Positions 5,859 to 12,442 of a DNA stretch of 64,000 bases are shown in pieces; positions within the stretch are counted from its first letter, which is position 1, and the number at the start of each line of letters is the position of its first letter. Origin of the DNA: a virus; the IMG/VR virus record IMGVR_UViG_3300011013_000008, positions 1 through 64,000 of that record; one strand, given 5' to 3'. The notes beneath the pieces were generated by a model that worked only from the letters and a program-made list of their open reading frames with translations, was not told where the DNA came from and did not search any database. The translations under genes were made by a program, and so were the position numbers.

Positions 5859-6718
5859 AACAGTATAAAGATTTACTACAAAGAATCCTAGATGAAGGAG
5901 AATCATCTGGTGATAGAACAGGAACAGGAACTACTAGGATATTCTCTCACTCAATGCATTTTGATCTAGCACAAGGATTTCCTCTAGTAACGACTAAATT
6001 TACAAGTTTTAGATTGATTGCTAGAGAACTATTATGGTTTATCAGTGGACGTACTAATATTAACTATCTAGTAAACAATGGTGTACATATTTGGGATGAA
6101 TGGGCTGATAGAAGTAATAACCTAGGCCCAGTATATGGTGCACAATGGCGAAATGCTAATGGTACTTACAGAAAGAAAATGCGCGACGAGTGGGTTCAAG
6201 ATGGAGTTGACCAACTGGGCAACGCTATAGAATTAATTAAACATAATCCTAGTAGTAGGAGAATTATAGTTGATTCTTGGCAAGTTAAAGATTTACCAGA
6301 CGAACAAATATCTCCGCAGGAGAATGTTGGTTTAGGCTTAATGGCTTTAGCTCCATGCCATATGATGTTTCAGTTCTTCGTATCAGAAGATAATAAATTA
6401 AGTCTACAAATCTATCAGCGTTCAGTAGATGTATTCTTAGGACTACCGTTCAACATTGCCAGCTACGCTGCATTGTTGCATATGGTCAGTCATGTAACAA
6501 ATAAAGAAGTTGGAACATTGCATTGGGTTGGCGGGGATATACATTTGTATAATAACCATAAAGACCAAGTTAATGAACTTCTATCACGAGAGCCTATGTA
6601 CTTACCAGATTTAAAAATATCTGGTAGTCATAATAGTATAGATGATATAGAATTTAATGATTTTATGTTAAATAATTACAACTATCATCCAGCAATTAGA
6701 GCTCCAATTAGTGTATGA
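5855..6718 (+). CDS. thyA: Thymidylate synthase
   Basis: 287 residues, close to the usual length. It converts dUMP to dTMP using methylene-tetrahydrofolate. Visible motifs: RTGTGTTRIF near residue 21, the folate/dUMP site, WDEWA near 80, catalytic Cys168 in APCHMMF, QRSVDVFLGLPFN near 188, and the C-terminal IRAPISV. The start is TTG, with GGAGG five bases upstream. It overlaps the following DHFR by 4 bases, pairing the two enzymes that cycle folate for dTMP supply. Confidence 0.95.
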   Translation: MKQYKDLLQRILDEGESSGDRTGTGTTRIFSHSMHFDLAQGFPLVTTKFTSFRLIARELLWFISGRTNINYLVNNGVHIWDEWADRSNNLGPVYGAQWRNANGTYRKKMRDEWVQDGVDQLGNAIELIKHNPSSRRIIVDSWQVKDLPDEQISPQENVGLGLMALAPCHMMFQFFVSEDNKLSLQIYQRSVDVFLGLPFNIASYAALLHMVSHVTNKEVGTLHWVGGDIHLYNNHKDQVNELLSREPMYLPDLKISGSHNSIDDIEFNDFMLNNYNYHPAIRAPISV

Positions 6719-7236
6719 TAAAAATTATAGTAGGAATTTCCCTTAATAATGTTATAGGGGAGAAAGGGTCAAAAAAGCTACTTTGGAGTTCTGAAGTAGA
6801 TATGTTATTTTTTAAGAATACTACTGAAGGTGGTGTAGTGGTAATGGGTAATGATACCTATAAAACACTAGGTAAACCCTTACCTGATAGAGTAAATGTA
6901 GTATTAAGTAGGAAAGAAGAACCTGGTAAAAGAAATGGAATTATTTATTATAATGACTATAGAGAAATTCTAAAAGATTATCCTGCTTTCTGGGTAATTG
7001 GTGGAGAATCAATTTATAATATATTCTTACCCGTTACAGATGAAATTTATATTACAACTGTAAGTATAGATTTTAGAGGTAATAAAAATTATGCGATCTT
7101 TCCAGAAAGATATGTATCTAAAAACTTTAGAATGATACATGAAAGTGCAGTAATGAAGGATATTGATCGATTAAATAAACGTAATATTAACTTAATCTTT
7201 TCTAGATGGGTTAGAAGAAGAGGAGCATTGAATTAA
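6715..7236 (+). CDS. folA: Dihydrofolate reductase
   Basis: 173 residues. It reduces dihydrofolate, released by thymidylate synthase, back to tetrahydrofolate with NADPH. Visible features: IVGISLNNVIGEKG at the N-terminus, the WSSEVDMLFFK segment with the substrate-side acidic residue, MGNDTYKTLG near 44, and the NADPH-binding WVIGGESIY near 93-101. ATG overlaps the thyA stop (ATGA), so expression is coupled. Confidence 0.93.
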   Translation: MIKIIVGISLNNVIGEKGSKKLLWSSEVDMLFFKNTTEGGVVVMGNDTYKTLGKPLPDRVNVVLSRKEEPGKRNGIIYYNDYREILKDYPAFWVIGGESIYNIFLPVTDEIYITTVSIDFRGNKNYAIFPERYVSKNFRMIHESAVMKDIDRLNKRNINLIFSRWVRRRGALN

Positions 7237-7237
7237 A

Positions 7238-7435
7238 GTGTGGAATAAGGTAAAAAAAGCAGAAATGAAAAAACAAGAAGAAATTTTACAAAATGCAGCA
7301 GTAACAAGCGATCCATTATTTGTAGCAGCAAAAGATATTTATACTGCATACTTAATTAAAGGTGAGAGTGCAAACGCTAAAACTGCATTAAGATTAGCAA
7401 AACAATTTCTAGAGGAATATAATAATGTTGTATAG
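7238..7435 (+). CDS. Small helical protein
   Basis: 65 residues, GTG start one base after the DHFR stop. Helical, with two predicted helices (KAEMKKQEEILQNAAV and NAKTALRLAKQFLEEY). It overlaps the MazG-like gene by 11 bases. Function unknown; operon context suggests nucleotide metabolism. Confidence 0.5.
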   Translation: MWNKVKKAEMKKQEEILQNAAVTSDPLFVAAKDIYTAYLIKGESANAKTALRLAKQFLEEYNNVV

Positions 7436-7934
7436 AGAACAAGACATCCTAGATTGGGCTAGGGATAGAGGTCTATTAGAGGTTAAAAATAGAACTAAAC
7501 AAGCTCTTAAAACAGCTACAGAAGTAGCTGAATTAATTGAGCATAGTATTAATGGTACAGATATTACAGATGATATTGGTGATATCTATGTTACCATTGT
7601 AATCCAAGCATATCTTAATGCTAGAACTATGCAGCGTTGTTTAACGGAACAATTCGAAATTCCTGAAGACTATTTTAAAGGAGGAGATAGCACTGAACTA
7701 TTAGTTGAATTACATTTAGCAACTTCTCTAATGGCATCAGAAACTTTAGATTCTGCTTATGATGAATATTCTAGTATATCAGAGCATATTAGAAGTATTT
7801 ATATGATTATTAATGAAATTTGTGACCAGAAAGACTTATCATTTAAAGCTTGCGTTGACTTAGCTTATAATGAAATTAAAGGTAGAACTGGTAAACTAGT
7901 AAATGGAGTATTTGTAAAAGATGAAAAACACTAA
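7425..7934 (+). CDS. MazG-like nucleotide pyrophosphohydrolase
   Basis: 169 residues. The N-terminal half has the all-alpha NTP-PPase pattern: a helix with AxxxATEVAELIEH supplying the EVAEL metal-ligand motif, then DDIGDIYV. The C-terminus ends with ACVDLAYNEIKGRTGKLVNGVF, the tail seen in many phage MazG-like proteins. Such enzymes cleave (d)NTPs to monophosphates; in phages they may act on noncanonical dNTPs or on ppGpp, which is still debated. The context of thyA and DHFR fits dNTP pool control. Confidence 0.8.
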   Translation: MLYREQDILDWARDRGLLEVKNRTKQALKTATEVAELIEHSINGTDITDDIGDIYVTIVIQAYLNARTMQRCLTEQFEIPEDYFKGGDSTELLVELHLATSLMASETLDSAYDEYSSISEHIRSIYMIINEICDQKDLSFKACVDLAYNEIKGRTGKLVNGVFVKDEKH

Positions 7935-8256
7935 AGATGTATTAGACACCTACAGCTATATATTTGGTAGTATCTATGGAGTACCTGAGGGTTCAAAAGA
8001 CCCTGAATTTGTACTAGCAGAAACTTTTAATATTAAAGATGTAACTTTTGAAAAACCAAACTACGATCTTGACAAAGCAGAAGAAGTATTTATGCGTCTA
8101 GTAGAAGAGATTGAAGGTGTGCAAGCAAATATTAAATATGCTAGAGAAGTAATAGGTGCTATTCCTAGTAAGATAGTAAAGTTATTTGATAAGAAAATTG
8201 AAAAATTAACTAGTGATATTATGTTACTTGCTACAAATACAGTAATTGAGGATTAA
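7921..8256 (+). CDS. Hypothetical phage protein
   Basis: 111 residues, ATG 7921 inside the end of the MazG-like gene. The first half contains GVPEGSKDPEFVLAETFNIKDV; the second half is helical and charged (KIVKLFDKKIEKLTSDI). No motif recognised. It is coupled to the gene before it and to the membrane protein after it. Confidence 0.6.
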   Translation: MKNTKDVLDTYSYIFGSIYGVPEGSKDPEFVLAETFNIKDVTFEKPNYDLDKAEEVFMRLVEEIEGVQANIKYAREVIGAIPSKIVKLFDKKIEKLTSDIMLLATNTVIED

Positions 8257-8257
8257 A

Positions 8258-8467
8258 ATGGAAAAAACAGGAATAATAATTACATTTATTATAGCTTCAT
8301 GTATTACAGCTAATATAGGTATATCCTTACTTTATTGGAATGCTACAAATCAAAAGATTGTAGATATGGTAAAAGATGGAGTTGATCCAGTTGCAGCTAT
8401 TTGCGCAATACAGGATGATTATGGTAAGATGCCTGTATGTATTGCTTTAGCAGCTAAGGACAAGTAA
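8258..8467 (+). CDS. Small exported or membrane protein
   Basis: 69 residues from ATG 8258, where TTGAGGATTAAA supplies a good ribosome site; the TTG at 8246 is part of that site. Residues 4-24 are hydrophobic (signal anchor or signal peptide). The remainder has two Cys about 12 residues apart (AAICAIQDDYGKMPVCIAL), which could form a disulfide in the periplasm. Function unknown. Confidence 0.6.
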   Translation: MEKTGIIITFIIASCITANIGISLLYWNATNQKIVDMVKDGVDPVAAICAIQDDYGKMPVCIALAAKDK

Positions 8468-8469
8468 GA

Positions 8470-8751
8470 ATGAATGCAGAGGAAGCTAGAAAATTAACTA
8501 AACATATTTTAGAAATAAATATGTCTATGTATATTGATATTATAGATAATAGAATAAAAGATGCAGCTAAAAAAGGTAAGTATGAAATAATAAATCCTCA
8601 TATTTATGTTAAGAGTACTTTATCTCTTAATAGTAAAGAACAGGATTTAGTACGCCTTTACTATGAAAATCAAGGTTTTAAGTGGACTAAGCATGAAAAT
8701 ACTGATCCACGTAATCCCTCAAGTTCGGAATATATAACACTCAGGTGGTAA
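8470..8751 (+). CDS. Hypothetical phage protein
   Basis: 93 residues, ATG 8470 two bases after the upstream stop. Helical N-terminus, then IVVKSTLSLN-like segment and GFKWTKHENTDPRNP, ending in YITLRW. The layout (helical stretch, then a compact beta end with Trp) recurs in small phage proteins that I cannot name. Last gene before the RNA region. Confidence 0.55.
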   Translation: MNAEEARKLTKHILEINMSMYIDIIDNRIKDAAKKGKYEIINPHIYVKSTLSLNSKEQDLVRLYYENQGFKWTKHENTDPRNPSSSEYITLRW

Positions 8752-8929
8752 ACTAGAATGAATTGGCAGGATTTATAAATGGCAACTTGGTATAATAATG
8801 GATACCCTACTACACATGATATTCTGTAGCACATACTTTACCTCTAGCAGACGCAATAAGAGCGTATGAGGGCATTGGATACCACTGTGTTAAGTTAAAA
8901 CTAGAGGTAATACCTTAAAAATTCTATGT

Positions 8930-8958
8930 TGACAATGTCAGCTTAATTTGGTATAATA
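8930..8958 (+). promoter_or_regulatory. Sigma70-type promoter
   Basis: TTGACA 8930-8935, 17-bp spacer, TATAAT 8953-8958, followed by ATTTATATTGAA, the initial sequence shared by five promoters of the RNA region. Confidence 0.75.
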
Positions 8959-9102
8959 TTTATATTGAAATTTATTAAGAAAAAATGTTTTATTTAGTTT
9001 TACACTGTTCACTGTGCTAGCAATAATTTACTTTATTTTTAGTGCTGCACAATTATTCAAGAGTTAATTTAAAAATAACTTAGCTACCTTGAAAAATTTA
9101 TC

Positions 9103-9131
9103 TTGACATTGTTGTCTGATTTTGATATAAT
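9103..9131 (+). promoter_or_regulatory. Sigma70-type promoter of the tRNA region
   Basis: TTGACA 9103-9108, 17-bp spacer, TGATATAAT with -10 at 9126-9131, followed by ATTTATATTGAA. Likely the main start for the first tRNAs. Confidence 0.8.
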
Positions 9132-9363
9132 ATTTATATTGAATTTAGAAAATAAAAATTAGACAAAATTCAATCGTTTTAAACTTTTCCCCGTTAATAT
9201 AAAGTTGCGATAATTTGCTGAGTTTGTTCGCTCTCCCTACTTCCTTTAAAGTGACAGAGATTAACATAAACCAGCACTATTTCGAGTAACTAGAGGCCAT
9301 CTTTAGGTATGGATAGAGTTTTAATGTTCTGGGAAACGTCTCAGCAGAACACTCAACTAATTA

Positions 9364-9435
9364 CTTACGGTAGAATAATGGTTAGTTCACCAGACTTTCA
9401 ATCTGGATATCGGAGTTCGACTCTCCGTCGTAAGA
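9364..9435 (+). tRNA. tRNA-Glu (UUC)
   Basis: Acceptor CTTACGG pairs with TCGTAAG; anticodon loop CTTTCAA; T-arm CGGAG-TTCGACT-CTCCG. CCA is encoded at 9436-9438. Confidence 0.9.
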
Positions 9436-9446
9436 CCAAGTAATAT

Positions 9447-9533
9447 ACTCATATGGCGGATATTGGAATACGCGCAGAGTAAGATCCTCTGTATACCTTA
9501 AGGTATAAGCAAGTTCGAATCTTGTTATGAGTA
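9447..9533 (+). tRNA. Leu-type class II tRNA with a non-canonical anticodon loop
   Basis: Acceptor ACTCATA pairs with TATGAGT; D-arm region TGGCGGATATTGG resembles bacterial tRNA-Leu; a long variable arm ATACCTTAAGGTAT is present; CCA is encoded at 9534-9536. The stem CAGAG/CTCTG closes a loop TAAGATC that lacks U33, so the anticodon cannot be assigned. Either degenerate or unusual. Confidence 0.6.
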
Positions 9534-9624
9534 CCAAATAATATACTAAGTCACGTATTAACGAACAGTTATAGCCAACTTACGATCTGGTTAGAGAGTC
9601 AGATTATATTTAATAAGGAGTCAT

Positions 9625-9891
9625 ATGACAGAAGCAGAGATAAGGAAGTCAATACGTGCATTACATACTGCGTATGACGAAGCAACAGATAAGTATAAGG
9701 ATGACTTACAAGTAGTACAAGGGATGTGTAGCCATAGTAAAGTATCTAAGTGGGAATACCGCTTAGATACTTATGGCGAAATTGCCTCTAACGAGGATGG
9801 TATATGTTATGTATATCAAGAATGTTATAATTGTGGAAAAGTAGAACGTAAACTAAGAGATAATTATTATGATAGTGAAATACCTTTTTAA
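9625..9891 (+). CDS. Hypothetical protein with Cys/His cluster
   Basis: 88 residues, ATG 9625 with AAGGAG six bases upstream. A helical N-terminus is followed by MCSHSKVSKWEYRLD and CYVYQECYNCGKVERK. The C-x-H and C-x3-C-x2-C spacing could bind zinc. It lies between tRNA-Glu/Leu and the large structured RNA, so a role in RNA handling is possible but unproven. Confidence 0.6.
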   Translation: MTEAEIRKSIRALHTAYDEATDKYKDDLQVVQGMCSHSKVSKWEYRLDTYGEIASNEDGICYVYQECYNCGKVERKLRDNYYDSEIPF

Positions 9892-9899
9892 TAACTCAT

Positions 9900-9929
9900 T
9901 TGCATTAATGCTTGTTAAACTGATATAAT
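9900..9929 (+). promoter_or_regulatory. Promoter upstream of the large RNA (weak -35)
   Basis: TTGCAT 9900-9905, 18-bp spacer, TGATATAAT with -10 at 9924-9929, and the shared ATTTATATTGAA. It is the first of two tandem promoters directly before the structured region. Confidence 0.65.
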
Positions 9930-10010
9930 ATTTATATTGAATAATTTAGTGAAAACGAGACGATAAAACATATTTATTTTTGACTCCAATAGTAGCTAAA
10001 TTATTCTCAT

Positions 10011-10040
10011 TTGATTTCATCTTAGTTAAAGTGATATAAT
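10011..10040 (+). promoter_or_regulatory. Promoter of the large structured RNA
   Basis: TTGATT 10011-10016, 18-bp spacer, GTGATATAAT with -10 at 10035-10040, then ATTTATATTGAA. Transcription would begin near 10047, about 35 nt before the first helix of the large RNA. Confidence 0.7.
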
Positions 10041-10046
10041 ATTTAT

Positions 10047-10725
10047 ATTGAAATTAGAAACAAAAAGAAAGATAGTATTTGGCAGCCAGCCCCAATAGTA
10101 CCTACTAAGTGGAGAACAAGGCTGAAAAACCATTATGCTATTTTTCTCTTGGTTTCTTGCTTATTACAGAAATTATAAGAAAAATGTACCCGGAAAGGTA
10201 GTTTAAGCAAGAAACCTTCCAAATTCCCACTAGCCCTAATGAATTTAGGGGAAGTAACGCAAGGATGGAACTTGCAAGAATAAATGAATTTAACTAGAGA
10301 TAGTTAATAGGTCGTTCAGGATCTTTATAATAATACATAGCAATATGTGAAAGGGTTTACATTATCGAAACCCGCCGATTTTATCTTCGGATAGAATGGT
10401 TTATCTGAAAAAGCCAAGTCGTTAAAGCCCAATTCTTGGTTGGGACTTTATTGTGACAAGTAGTAGAGCTAGTAATAATCAAAAGCTAGAAGGTCAGTAA
10501 AATGATTCTTTAACTCTGCGTAAAACAATAGCAATAAACGATAAAGAGTAAATTAATAGTTCAAGTGGTCACACAAGAGCATTAGTTAGATTTAATGGTG
10601 GTAAAACATCGTGAAAGTCAGTTAGTAGTTGGAATATACGAAAACAGCAAGGTTGAAGAGTATTTTGTTCCTCAAAAGGGAATGAAGCTAAAGACCCTTC
10701 CTCAACCTAAATGATAATATTGCAA
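10047..10725 (+). ncRNA. Large structured RNA A (GOLLD/ROOL-like candidate)
   Basis: About 680 nt with no ORF, starting at a tandem promoter. Many strong helices are visible: CAGCC/GGCTG (10083/10120), a perfect 13-bp stem 10151-10163 with 10204-10216, CCCTAA/TTAGGG (10234/10245), GGGTTT/AAACCC (10353/10368), CCCAA/TTGGG (10428/10440) and GGTTGA/TCAACC (10651/10702). Size, density of helices, lack of ORF and position in a phage tRNA cluster fit the giant ornate RNA classes GOLLD and ROOL. Class assignment needs a covariance search. Confidence 0.6.
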
Positions 10726-10728
10726 AAT

Positions 10729-10799
10729 AGTCTAAAGGTAGGACGACATTATATCAGAATGTAGTTATGGGTTCAATTCCCGTTTTTGAAACTTAAAAA
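10729..10799 (+). tRNA. tRNA-like element with an ATATC anticodon loop
   Basis: T-arm ATGGG-TTCAATT-CCCGT and D-arm GTC-TAAAGGTAG-GAC are good. The anticodon stem ACATT/AATGT closes loop ATATCAG, giving a formal AUC anticodon. The acceptor stem (TTGCAAA with TTTTGAA) has two mismatches. It lies between the two large RNAs and may be part of them or a degenerate tRNA. Confidence 0.45.
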
Positions 10800-11735
10800 T
10801 GCAAAGCGAAGGGTCAGGTATAGCTGAAAATCTTTTATTCCAGATTAGCTGGAGACTCAAACCTCGCAAGGGTACGAGTTCTGTTACTAGATATTCATAT
10901 TCTCTTAGCGGAGGAGAATGGCTCGCAAGGTCAGTGGATGTAAGGTAGCTGAGTAGGTTATATGTATAGGTCAAACGCTAGACCTGTAAACAAAATAGCA
11001 AAGTTGGTAATATACTAAAGTACCGTTACAAGGACTTTAGTGGAAAAGGTAGCAACCATTCTGTGAGAGGAACTGGGTAATCTACTAAAAGTATTACTGT
11101 TATAACTTATATTCTCAGAGTTATCTTTACTAAAGAAATCTTAATCTCGTTTGTAGCTAATGCAGTCCCCAGGCAATTGTAGTTAGAGATAGTATGCTAG
11201 ACCATTTCTGGGTAGACGGTTGCGTATTTTAGATTTCTTTATTAAAGAATCCCTATTTAGCTACACAGTAAAGTTAGCTGGTGATCTAATTTCCGTGTTG
11301 TAGTACGTTAAACTACTAGTGGGGTAGGCACTATAACCTGCTGTGTAAATACACACCCTTATCATGTAATGATCTCGTAAAACATGTAAAACAAATAGAT
11401 CAGGTTTTTATAGGGTGCTTAGTTTTGACCTTTGTGATAAAATAAAACTGAGGAATCAGCGTATGGTATCGCTTGCTTTTGCAAATATTACCAGTAACAC
11501 CAGCTTACTTTAGGGTTGAAATCCAAGCTGGTAATCTTTAATATAATTACTTTAGAAGATTGTGGAGAATGCCCACGATATGTGAACTAATATACTACTT
11601 TGAATTCGAATAACAAGTAGTTGCGGTGCAGATTAGTATAACTTGTGTTAGCTACACGAAGGAAAGCTAATTGATTAATATTGATAATATTAATCACGAT
11701 CTCCAAGCGGAGGAAAATTTAGTAATTATATTAAA
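10800..11735 (+). ncRNA. Large structured RNA B
   Basis: About 930 nt without a usable ORF. Helices seen: an 8-bp stem ACTAAAGT/ACTTTAGT (11014/11034), a 10-bp stem AAAGAAATCT/AGATTTCTTT (11132/11231) closing a 100-nt domain, CACCCT/AGGGTG (11354/11412), CCAGCTT/AAGCTGG (11500/11525), ACTACTT/AAGTAGT (11594/11615), and a perfect 11-bp hairpin with loop GAT (11672-11696). Together with RNA A and the tRNA-like insert this could be one 1.7-kb RNA or two. The length is in the range reported for GOLLD. Confidence 0.55.
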
Positions 11736-11743
11736 GATTTAAA

Positions 11744-11815
11744 GCAGAGTATATCAGTGGTCAGATTGCTAGGCTCATAACCTAGAGGACAGCGGTTCGA
11801 ATCCGCTCTCTGCAA
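11744..11815 (+). tRNA. tRNA with CAU anticodon (Met or Ile2)
   Basis: Anticodon stem CTAGG/CCTAG with loop CTCATAA; T-arm AGCGG-TTCGAAT-CCGCT; acceptor GCAGAG/CTCTGC. CCA at 11816-11818. Sequence alone does not separate Met from lysidine-modified Ile. Confidence 0.85.
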
Positions 11816-11829
11816 CCAATTAAAGGAAT

Positions 11830-11888
11830 TGTCCTGTAGCTAAAAGGATTATCTTACATGTGATAAGTTGAGTACTTTACAGGACTAC
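11830..11888 (+). pseudogene. Truncated tRNA-Val (UAC) copy
   Basis: It starts GTCCTGTAGCTAAAAG and ends CAGGACTAC exactly like the intact tRNA-Val at 15459, and keeps TTACAT in the anticodon region. It is only about 58 nt and has no normal T-arm. Probably decayed, or a processed-down relative. Confidence 0.6.
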
Positions 11889-11961
11889 TAATTTCAGTGC
11901 CTACAATGAAGCTGCTTTAAAATACCATAAAGAATTTGCAGTATTAAATAAGATTAAATAG

Positions 11962-12105
11962 ATGAACAAAGAATCAACTAAGAAATGCCCTAAATGTGCT
12001 AATGAAAAATTAGCATTAATTAGGACACATAATCTTAAATTCTGTTGCAAATGTAATCTATTTATACCTTGGTATCTAGAAAAGGGTCAGAAACCTTTAC
12101 ATTGA
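11962..12105 (+). CDS. 47-residue zinc-ribbon protein
   Basis: ATG 11962 to TGA 12103-12105. CPKC near residue 9 and CCKC near residue 28 form a four-Cys zinc knuckle. The C-terminal FIPWYLEKGQKPLH resembles small phage zinc-ribbon proteins I have seen in tailed phages. It is embedded in the tRNA cluster between tRNA-Met and tRNA-Asn, so it is probably a phage gene with RNA-related or transcriptional function; this is inference. Confidence 0.6.
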   Translation: MNKESTKKCPKCANEKLALIRTHNLKFCCKCNLFIPWYLEKGQKPLH

Positions 12106-12112
12106 TATTATC

Positions 12113-12192
12113 GCTCTGGTATGGTCAAAGGTGAAACCAGCGGCACTGTTAATGCTAGCCCGTAGGCAGATTCGATTTCTGCTACCAGAGCA
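12113..12192 (+). tRNA. tRNA-Asn (GUU)
   Basis: Acceptor GCTCTGG/CCAGAGC; anticodon loop CTGTTAA closed by GCA/TGC; T-arm GCAGA-TTCGATT-TCTGC. The variable region is somewhat long. CCA is not encoded. Confidence 0.8.
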
Positions 12193-12264
12193 ATAATATG
12201 AATTTGAGTACACTTAAGGATGAGAGTACTTCAATCAGTTTTAGGAAGTCTACAGCAATATAAA

Positions 12265-12385
12265 CATACTCTGATAAAGCCGTGGTCGTAGGTTCGAGTC
12301 CTACATACTTACTTAGTAAGTATTAGCTCAGTTGGTAGAGCACGTAGTTACGTACTTCCTGTTCAAATAACTTTAGGTTCAGTTC
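12265..12385 (+). ncRNA. Y-RNA-like (YrlA-type) permuted tRNA mimic upstream of Ro
   Basis: Order is T-arm (GTAGG-TTCGAGT-CCTAC, 12288-12304), 3' acceptor strand ATACTTAC (12305-12312), loop TTA, 5' acceptor strand GTAAGTAT (12316-12323), then canonical D-arm GCTC-AGTTGGTA-GAGC (12326-12341). This is a tRNA cut open at the anticodon side and closed at the acceptor end. The outer ends pair: CTGATAAAG (12271-12279) with CTTTA and TCAG (12371-12375, 12379-12382). Bacterial and phage Y RNAs encoded next to Ro60 orthologs are known to contain such a tRNA-like module. The Ro-like gene begins within 60 nt. Confidence 0.75.
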
Positions 12386-12442
12386 AGCAAACAATATATT
12401 ATGTTAAATATAAAGATGAACCTGTTAAACAAAGAGATAAAA

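Larger units (their letters stand above)
8752..9363 (+). other. Non-coding stretch with promoters and an inverted repeat
   Basis: No ORF above 20 residues is convincing. A perfect 10-bp inverted repeat (8838-8847 with 8902-8911) encloses a 54-nt loop. Two promoters follow (8930-8958 and 9103-9131). The roughly 200 nt before tRNA-Glu contain only weak hairpins and may be a leader for the tRNA transcript. Confidence 0.5.

Noticed and set aside
10765-10974. Reverse ORF of 69 codons in the large RNA region
   Set aside because: No ribosome site, opposite to all promoters in the region, and it crosses the tRNA-like element.
10047-11735. A group I or group II intron
   Set aside because: The region is not flanked by parts of one gene and no intron-encoded protein or clear core motif is seen.
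12265-12385. A permuted functional tRNA-His, because G and C flank the acceptor stem like G-1:C73
   Set aside because: No anticodon stem can be formed with a GUG loop, a normal tRNA-His is at 21160, and the layout plus the neighbouring Ro gene fits a Y RNA better.
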